NCBI GenBank assembly: GCA_036939975.1
Contig: JALLPB010000882.1
Span: 1-12,378, forward strand
From: Cyclostephanos tholiformis
Lineage: Eukaryota > Bacillariophyta > Thalassiosirophyceae > Thalassiosirales > Thalassiosiraceae
Direction of reading: 5' to 3'
DNA: 12,378 nucleotides
Position numbers and translations under genes: made by a program. A model generated the notes under the pieces. The model did not search any database, was not told the origin of the DNA, and saw nothing but the letters and a program-made list of their open reading frames with translations. Positions 6,929 through 12,378 of this stretch are shown here, piece after piece (position 1 is the first letter of the stretch; the number at the start of each line of letters is the position of its first letter).

Positions 6929-8863
6929 TCAAGAGGCAGATTGCAAAAATTTAGAGTGCGCGGCGATAGCATCAACCAGCTTGGAATTGTTGCCCACGTC
7001 TTGGTAGGACACGACGGTTGGGATCGAGAATTCGAACAGTGCGTTCATCACCGACATTACGCCCATTGCCGAGCTCCTGCGTCCCGAAAAGGGGGCCGTA
7101 TCCGGCGATCGTCCGCATTGGGCGTTTATGTTGATCTTACCGTACACGGTCGAAAAGGGGTCAACGAGTTGGGCGGATGCCTCGCTGGCATTGAACGTGA
7201 ATATGGATACTTGCTGGCCGTACTTCCCATCCCGAGCGTATTTGAGGACATCCCCCAACGAATCGTAAGGCGCGATGGGTACGACAGGTCCGAATTGTTC
7301 CTCTTCGTAAATTCGCATGTCGGGCGTGACTGGATATAGAACCGCGGGGACCATGAGAGTGGATTGTCCTTCGCCCCCAATGACCGTGCCTCCATTTTTA
7401 TTTATTATCCGCGCCCCCTTTGCCACTGCATCTTCTATCAACTCCTTCATGTAATCGACGCGACCGGCAAATGGAAGGGGAGTGATTTGAGAATAAACCG
7501 AATTCGTCACTTCCCATGGAAGACCGATCGACATGCTCTGTACCCTCTCTGCTAACATGTTCGCGAATCGTTCCGCGTAATCCCTAGGCAAGAACAGTAA
7601 CTTCAAGGCAGTGCATCTCTGTCCGTTGTAACTCAGTGTACCCGCGACGGTTTCTTTCATTATTCCATCCATCCGATCCTCAACATCCCCGCCGTCGTCG
7701 ATTCCGCCCTCAAACAAATCTCGCAGATACACGCCCATGTTCTTCGCCTCGAGCTGCAAGAACACCTTCAGGCGATGCGGATGGGGATGGGCCCGTATCA
7801 GCCTGTCGGCGGCGTCGCTACCGCCAATGAATGCGAGGGAATCGACCCTACCGCTCTCCATCAGGGGCGGCATGGTAATCCTCCCGGAACCGGAAACGAA
7901 GTTGATCGTACCGGGTGGCAGGGCTTTAGAGAAGGCGTCGATGGTGAGGATGTGGGCCAGTCCTCCCACCGTTGGAAGCTTCAGTATCACTACGTTCCCC
8001 ATAAGCAATGCTGGGATCAGGGTTGCGTACGTTTCGTTCAGGGGATAATTGTATGGACCAAGACATAGCACGATTCCCACCGCGGCACGGCTCATGAAAA
8101 GTCGCGTGGGTCGGTTCGATGCGTCCCACCCTCGTCCGCCGAATTCGCCGCTCGTTCGGATGTAATGTATTGTCTTCTCGACGAATTGCATCGTCCTATC
8201 GAATTCCCCCTCGGCCTTTGCGGACAATGTGTTGTCGATCAATGATACAAACATTTCACAGTAAATGAACATTAGGACGACTCAGGAGGGGGGGGGGAGG
8301 GGGAGGGGGGTAAAGTAAACAAGACGACGTAGTGACGCGAGAGACTAATTACTACTCACGTCTACCCGATTCTTCCCGATTTCGTACATTAGCGTTACGA
8401 CGATTTCCTCGCGCCTGAGCTTCAATATTTCCATGAACTTGCCCACCGCGGCGATCCGATCCGATAGCGACGTCTGGGGCCACGTGCCCGATCCGCCGTC
8501 CCAGGCGTCGATGGCCGATTGCAGCGCCTGGTGGGCCTGATCCGATGTCATCTGCGGCATAGTCCCGATCTTGACTCGCGTCATCGTCGGTGGGGCGACG
8601 GAAGTGCCATCGTCGTCATGGCACTCGCCCGACGAGGGGGATGCGGGTGCGCAGCATCCGTACACGTCGGCGAGTTGGATGTCCGACGACGACGAGGAGG
8701 AGGAGGAGGCGGAGACGTCCCGAACGATTCCGTTGATGAAGATCTTTCCGGCAACGAAGGGCGGGGTGGGTGGGGTTGGTGAGGTTAGTGATTCTGATGC
8801 TAGGGCGGCGTGATTGCCTAGAATCGCCGCGAATGTCGCCGCCGGTAGCAATATCTTGCACAT
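6929..8863 (-). CDS. GAPN: NADP-dependent non-phosphorylating glyceraldehyde-3-phosphate dehydrogenase (GAPN), ALDH superfamily, 2 exons
   Basis: GAPN oxidises glyceraldehyde-3-phosphate directly to 3-phosphoglycerate and yields NADPH, bypassing the ATP-forming steps of glycolysis (EC 1.2.1.9). Exon 1 is 8360-8863 and exon 2 is 6929-8215, giving 596 aa. The splice joins KNRVD to AEGEFDRT, the usual D-A-x-x-E-F-D-R-T of the family. Visible ALDH signatures are LGPYNYPLNE (Asn224), FIGGSDAAD, LQLEAKNMG (general base Glu324), NGQRCTALK (nucleophile Cys369), EEQFGPVVPI, and the terminal SGRRSSAMGVMSV typical of protist GAPN. The N-terminus is about 100 residues longer than usual for GAPN. It starts with a hydrophobic segment (MCKILLPAATFAAILGNHAA), then a Ser/acidic linker, before the ALDH fold. 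An acidic Gly/Asp insert follows Glu324. The first in-frame ATG after an upstream TAA was chosen. Confidence 0.88.
8216..8359 (-). other. Intron of the GAPN gene (144 nt) with a C/G homopolymer tract
   Basis: On the minus strand the donor is gac|GTGAGT starting at 8359 and the acceptor is ttgtccgcaaAG ending at 8216. Phase 0 gives NRVD followed by AEGEFDRT. A tract of G10-A-G5-A-G6 on the + strand (8288-8310), read as C-tracts in the transcript, lies in the middle. An acceptor directly after the C-tract (ctcctgag) would lead into an in-frame stop, so the downstream site was chosen. Confidence 0.8.
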
Positions 8864-9116
8864 TTCACCTTTACCTTGTGTGGGTTTAGGCGATGATGAC
8901 GACTCGGGGTGAAACTGCTTCAGAGCTCTCTCTGAATTATATTATTATTGGTGCAGAATGATGTGCCAATCCACGTTAAAAATTAGGGATATGTAAATAC
9001 TTTTATTCAATGTTGAGATTTTTGGAAATAGTCGTAAATGCGAGATTCGATTACTATAGATGATTATGGAACTTTTGTTGTTTCTTACTACTTGATATAC
9101 TAAATATGCATTACCC
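8864..9116. promoter_or_regulatory. Shared divergent promoter region of GAPN (-) and the TLC gene (+)
   Basis: Only 253 bp separate the two start codons. A minus-strand CCAAT (attgg at 8947-8951) followed by a TATA-like tataat (8936-8941) lies about 75-85 nt before the GAPN ATG. A plus-strand CCAAT (8966-8970) lies about 147 nt before the TLC ATG. The two CCAAT boxes point outward, 14 bp apart. The half nearest the TLC gene is strongly AT-rich. Confidence 0.5.
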
Positions 9117-10082
9117 ATGGACAAACCAATGGAGATTTTAAATGTTAGAGTCGATGGCGACGGCGAAAGGCGAAAGCAAGCATACATCATGTTATATGGC
9201 ATTATCAACAAATACGACCCTAATCTGTTGGGAGAAGTTCAATTAGTAAGCCAGTTCCTCGACACGTTCCTCCACCCCGAAGAGGTCGTTGATTCGACCC
9301 GATTGATCGTTCAAGTCGCCGTCGTCATCACCGCCCTGCACCTGCTGTTGCTAGGGGTGGCGAAGGGGAGAGGATCATCGAGCAAAAAAAATGGCGCGGT
9401 AGGATCCGCGGACGAGGAGAAGGAGAAGACCTCCATAGCGGCATGGAAGGATTCGCATCAGCTCACCAACCTGATCGTCAATCTAATCCTAGGATGCATC
9501 GGCACATACTTCCAAATATTTCACGTTCCCCGTTACGCGTCCACAACCGAAAAGATAGTTGGATACGAGCACATGAAGTTCTTCGCGATCGCGCAATTGG
9601 GATACCAGCTCTGGGCGCTCCCGATCGGGATCTTTTTCATACGCGAGCCTAGGGAGATGATCGTGCATCACGTGGCCGTCATGTGCGTCGCTCAGTTCGG
9701 GGCGTTCTACCACTGCGGGTTCCGTTACTTCCATCCGTTCTTCTTCGGCGTAGTCGAATTAAGCAGCGTGCCACTGTCGATAATGAACTCGTTCAAGAAC
9801 AACGACAACTTGATAAGGACTCACCCGTTGATATACAGGGCGGTACGGTGGGTGTTCGGCGTAACATTCCTCTTGGTTAGGGTCATATTCTGGACTCCCA
9901 TGTATTGGAACTTCTTCGCCATCGGCATGGTGATCCTCTCCGAAAGCAAATTGGGAATCATACGGCAGGTTTTATTCACCGGATTCTTCTTCGCTGGGGC
10001 GATACTAACCATGCTTCAATACTATTGGGCGGGGAAAATCATCTCGGGTTTGGCGAATGGGCCGAAGATGAAAGAACAATAG
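9117..10082 (+). CDS. TLC-domain (TRAM-LAG1-CLN8) multi-pass membrane protein, TLCD/CLN8-like
   Basis: Single-exon gene of 321 aa, with an in-frame TGA at 9093 supporting the start. Hydrophobic segments lie near 62-82, 116-136, 152-174, 182-204, 205-223, 243-262 and 284-305, with a charged Ser/Lys/Glu loop at 83-110. The TLC hallmarks are the paired histidines in VHHVAVM (184-185) and the following FFFGVVELSSVPLSIMN, resembling the ELS-x-P segment of TLCD/CLN8-type members. The H-D-x-S-D of ceramide synthases is not seen, so ceramide synthase activity is unlikely. The C-terminus KMKEQ fits a KxKxx dilysine ER-retrieval signal, which places it in the early secretory pathway. Family members act in membrane lipid handling, but the exact role cannot be read here. 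It diverges from GAPN and converges on the dehydrogenase gene. Confidence 0.8.
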   Translation: MDKPMEILNVRVDGDGERRKQAYIMLYGIINKYDPNLLGEVQLVSQFLDTFLHPEEVVDSTRLIVQVAVVITALHLLLLGVAKGRGSSSKKNGAVGSADEEKEKTSIAAWKDSHQLTNLIVNLILGCIGTYFQIFHVPRYASTTEKIVGYEHMKFFAIAQLGYQLWALPIGIFFIREPREMIVHHVAVMCVAQFGAFYHCGFRYFHPFFFGVVELSSVPLSIMNSFKNNDNLIRTHPLIYRAVRWVFGVTFLLVRVIFWTPMYWNFFAIGMVILSESKLGIIRQVLFTGFFFAGAILTMLQYYWAGKIISGLANGPKMKEQ

Positions 10083-10186
10083 AATTTATTTAACGTCGCC
10101 ACTTTACACAATATATTTCAATCGAGTGAAATCCCAAAATTTAATAACTACTTTTTTATCAATTCCTCTCGTCAATGTTCATCTTC
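10083..10186. other. Short convergent 3' region shared by the TLC and dehydrogenase genes
   Basis: Only 104 bp separate two opposing stop codons. The stretch is AT-rich (tttatttaacg, ttttttatcaattcc), with no clear AATAAA on either strand. The two 3' UTRs probably overlap as antisense transcripts. Confidence 0.5.
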
Positions 10187-11156
10187 TCAAGGGGGCATCC
10201 TCAGCGCACCATCCAGACGTATTACCTCCCCGTTGAGGTAAGGGTTCTGAATTATGCTACCCACGAGTTTCGCGTACTCGATCGGATACCCCAGCCTGGG
10301 CGGACACGGCACGGTCGTCGACAGATCCCGACGAACCTTCTCCGGCAATCCCGCTAATAGGGGGGTCATGAACAGTCCCGGCGCGATAGTCATCACGCGT
10401 ATCCCCAATGGCGCCAAATCCCTAGCCATCGGCAACGTCATACCGACTATCCCCCCCTTCGACGACGAGTACGCCACCTGTCCGACCTGCCCGTCAAACG
10501 CAGCGACGCTCGCCGTGTTTATCAGGCATCCGCGCAGTCCATCGACGTCGATCGAGCGACGGGCCATCCGATCGGCCGATAGCCTCGCGAGGTTGAACGA
10601 TCCGATTACGTTCACCTTCATCGTTCGCTCGAACTCCTCGAGGGAATGCAACTTATGGGATACGGATCCGTCTTCGTCGACCTTGCGCGAGAGCGTCCTC
10701 CTCGCGGGGGCGATGCCGGCGCAGTTGATTGCGACGTTGACTGTGGGGGGGGAGGAAGAGAGAACGAGACACGACGGGGGGGGGGGGGGTATGGGCCAAG
10801 GGCGCGTACTAGGTGGTAAAAAAAAAGAGGGGGTACGTGCGTACGTCCCGAATTTACGACGGGAACAAGAGAGAGGGCAACGTACCGTGCTCTCCGAACG
10901 CTTCCTCCGCTTTGTCCAGCGCGGACGAAACCTCGACCTCGCTGGTGACGTCGGCCACGGCGAATACCAACGACCCAGTGGAGACGCCGCAGTCGCCGTC
11001 GTCGTCGTTGGATTCTTTTAGCTTCAGGAATCCCTCGCGAGATCCTGCCAGGTCCGCGACGATCACGCGTGCGCCATGACGTGCGAGGTATGATGCCGTC
11101 GCGGCGCCTAGGCCAGATGCACCCCCGGAGACGATGGCGACGACGTTTTGGAACAT
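10187..11156 (-). CDS. HSD17B10: Short-chain dehydrogenase, HSD10 / 3-hydroxyacyl-CoA dehydrogenase type 2-like, 2 exons
   Basis: Exon 1 is 10886-11156 and exon 2 is 10187-10740, giving 274 aa, close to the roughly 260 aa usual for HSD10. HSD10 uses NAD to oxidise 3-hydroxyacyl-CoA and 2-methyl-3-hydroxybutyryl-CoA in mitochondria (isoleucine and fatty acid breakdown). It begins directly with the Rossmann fold: [15 protein letters not shown] (Gly-rich loop), FAVADVT, then across the intron [18 protein letters not shown]. Further motifs are [22 protein letters not shown] (Ser168), and Y181-SSS-K185 in [15 protein letters not shown], completing the Ser-Tyr-Lys site. PG-x-F-x-TPLL, then EYAKLV and [11 protein letters not shown], ends it as in HSD10. 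Upstream in-frame codons reach a TGA without another ATG. No long mitochondrial presequence is visible, which is also true of HSD10 proteins with an uncleaved N-terminal signal. Confidence 0.87.
10741..10885 (-). other. Intron of the HSD10-like gene (145 nt) with long C/G tracts
   Basis: On the minus strand the donor is cacg|GTACGT from 10885 and the acceptor is a C-rich tract ending cacAG at 10741. Splicing is in phase 1, creating Val91 of [10 protein letters not shown]. The + strand shows G8 (10745-10752) and G14 (10776-10789). The exon 1 frame otherwise ends in TAA shortly after the donor. Confidence 0.85.
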
Positions 11157-11270
11157 GCGACAAGCGACAAGCAACACAGAAGAAATTACAAATAATGTCA
11201 AGAGAACGCGCGCTCGAGTTTGAGTCTCGAGAGGTCAGCACCTCGTGACAGAATATTGTGCGCGGGGCAC

Positions 11271-11277
11271 TTTTATA
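11271..11277 (-). promoter_or_regulatory. TATA-like box of the HSD10-like gene
   Basis: The minus strand reads tataaaa at 11277-11271, about 115 nt before the ATG at 11156, in an otherwise mixed-composition upstream region. It is a plausible core promoter; the start site is not visible. Confidence 0.4.
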
Positions 11278-11729
11278 ACACTTTTTTTGTCGCGACGACC
11301 ACAGTTTTAATGAATTAATTGTTGAATCCTTCATAACTCAATCAAATACCGTCAAGTTTTAAGCAGCCCCTTCCGATTATTTTGATATAGGACACCACTA
11401 TCTTCTGACGAAGTCTTCCTGCCCAACTTAGTGTTTACAGTACGATCAGCCCTCAAAAAAGAGCAAAAATAATCACATGCATGCGTGTTAGATCATTAAT
11501 TGCTCGTCCCTTGACCACAAATTCTTGACTCCGAATGACAAAAAGTCATCATCAACTTGTCAGGGATGGGTGGGCATGTGGACAAGCACATTGTGGCCAC
11601 CGTCGCATACATATTGAAGTGCCCAGCGTCGATTTGAGCTTGGATTCTCTCGTGAGCATTGCCTTGACTCTTGGAAGAAGATTGGTGCCGCACTCCTCAC
11701 CTGATAATGTCTCAACAAGCTGCAGGTGA
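11278..11729. other. Intergenic and repeat-type sequence without a supported gene
   Basis: From 11278 to about 11530 the sequence is AT-rich with no open frame of note. From about 11535 a + strand frame is open to a TGA at 11727, and the same frame then stays open to the window edge. A different frame starting ATG at 11707 (MSQQAAGEEVH) stops within twelve codons. This looks like the broken or spliced 5' part of the element-like ORF on the right. Confidence 0.45.
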
Positions 11730-11879
11730 GGAAGTCCATTGACTTGGACAAGGAGTATAGGAGTATGCTCTGCTTATCAATGTCTACTCTCTGATGGAGG
11801 CTGGCTAGATGGGTCACAGCTCCAGGCATTGGTGGCGGTTGGGCCGGCTGATACTCGGGCGGGTCCAATCACTGAGTGG

Positions 11880-12378
11880 ATGAGTAAGGAGCAAATCGAG
11901 TTATTGGCTCTTGCAAACACCCATGGTAAGGAGTTTTTTGCAATGGGCGGGAGTCATGTGTGTTCGGATGACTTTTTCAAAGCTCAAGCACTTCTAGCGA
12001 GGGAGAGTGAGATGGCCAAGAAGGAAGCGTTGAAGAAGACTTTGCATCAGAAGGCCGAGATGGCCAAGAAGGGGATGGTGATTGTTGTGAAGAAGGCGGC
12101 ATTTTTTGAAGCAAATAATTACAAGGATGTGTTGGCGAAGGAGTTGGATGTATTGATGCAGTGGTATGATGTCGAGAAGAGGCAGGTGATGAAGAAGGCC
12201 GATAAAGTTGCGGTGTGGAAGGATATTCACCTCTCTGGCAAGGCACCACCTGTGGTTCACAAGTGGACTGATGAGGATGAGCAGCAGTTGATAAGGATCA
12301 AGAACAGGGAGATTGACATGTCAGAGACCTATCTTGGTAGGTATGCTGCGCTTCAGAAGAGGAATGCAGTTGCTGCCA
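11880..12378 (+). CDS. Partial unknown protein with coiled-coil and SAP-like segment, probably from a repeat family
   Basis: The + strand is open from 11730 to the right edge with no stop; the first ATG in the frame is at 11880, giving 166 codons before the window ends. Residues 34-75 are Lys/Glu/Ala-rich with a repeated EMAKK and probably form a coiled coil. Residues 81-116 (VLAKELDVLMQWYDV, then KADKVAVWKDI) resemble a SAP-like helix-extended-helix segment. Then comes KWTDEDEQQL and a basic stretch. I do not recognise a named family. The style resembles lineage-specific proteins that accompany transposons in diatoms, but that is an impression. The true start is uncertain because upstream frames are broken, and the reading is incomplete at the edge. 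Confidence 0.5.
   Translation, partial: MSKEQIELLALANTHGKEFFAMGGSHVCSDDFFKAQALLARESEMAKKEALKKTLHQKAEMAKKGMVIVVKKAAFFEANNYKDVLAKELDVLMQWYDVEKRQVMKKADKVAVWKDIHLSGKAPPVVHKWTDEDEQQLIRIKNREIDMSETYLGRYAALQKRNAVAA

Noticed and set aside
8216..8272. An N-terminal start for a 447-aa aldehyde dehydrogenase at 8272
   Set aside because: The 19 residues from 8272 to 8216 do not fit the family. The exon at 8360-8863 supplies the missing N-terminal ALDH sequence, and the splice at 8215 gives the exact D-A-x-x-E-F-D-R-T spacing.
6929..11156. A functional gene cluster linking GAPN, the TLC protein and the HSD10-like enzyme
   Set aside because: The genes alternate in strand with ordinary spacing and belong to different pathways and compartments; only shared promoter or 3' space is visible, which is common in compact genomes.
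11157..11201. A 15-residue hydrophobic leader on the HSD10-like protein
   Set aside because: It would start at a TTG codon. The first ATG is 11156 and a TGA lies upstream in frame, so it is 5' UTR unless an unseen exon exists.
10618..11334. A 238-aa minus-strand open frame across the HSD10-like intron
   Set aside because: It is in another frame from the well-supported dehydrogenase exons, and its Arg/Pro/Ser-rich composition is a shadow of GC-rich coding sequence and homopolymers.
1..12378. tRNA, rRNA, CRISPR array or prokaryote-style operon
   Set aside because: No cloverleaf with a GGTTCRA arm, no rRNA-like conserved segments, no regularly spaced repeats and no same-strand gene runs were seen. 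The spliced genes show nuclear eukaryotic DNA.

Overview
The window is eukaryotic nuclear DNA. Genes are split by short GT-AG introns with GTAAGT/GTGAGT-type donors, there is no operon organisation, and the products include a PIAS/Siz-type SUMO E3 ligase, a TLC-domain membrane protein, an HSD10-like dehydrogenase and a protist-type non-phosphorylating GAPDH (GAPN). That mix, compact genes and decayed piggyBac-type transposase suggest a unicellular stramenopile, most likely a diatom. The assignment is an inference from gene content, not from a diagnostic marker.

Layout. Positions 1-2650 are transposon debris: small tandem repeats at the left edge, then a decayed piggyBac-like transposase (about 375-1967, + strand) with frame changes and three in-frame TGA codons, then non-coding sequence. 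Positions 2724-11277 form a compact island of four host genes. First is a SUMO E3 ligase on + (2859-6386, four exons, 931 aa). It converges on a GAPN on - (6929-8863, two exons, 596 aa). GAPN shares a 253-bp divergent promoter region with an intronless TLC-domain gene on + (9117-10082, 321 aa). That gene converges, 104 bp apart, on an HSD10-like short-chain dehydrogenase on - (10187-11156, two exons, 274 aa). From about 11535 to the right edge there is again repeat-type sequence, ending in an open + strand frame with a SAP-like segment that runs off the window.

The four host genes have no obvious shared pathway: nuclear SUMOylation, glycolytic NADPH supply, an endomembrane lipid/sterol-type protein, and mitochondrial acyl-CoA/branched-chain catabolism. 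I see adjacency and shared promoter or terminator space rather than a functional cluster. The most notable points all lie in the SUMO ligase gene. Its last intron (93 nt, stop-free, multiple of three) separates the two cysteines of the SP-RING C-x-x-C pair, so retention would give a full-length protein with a broken zinc site. Its first intron carries a long antisense open frame. Its promoter carries E2F-type motifs. I did not find a clearly new multi-gene system.
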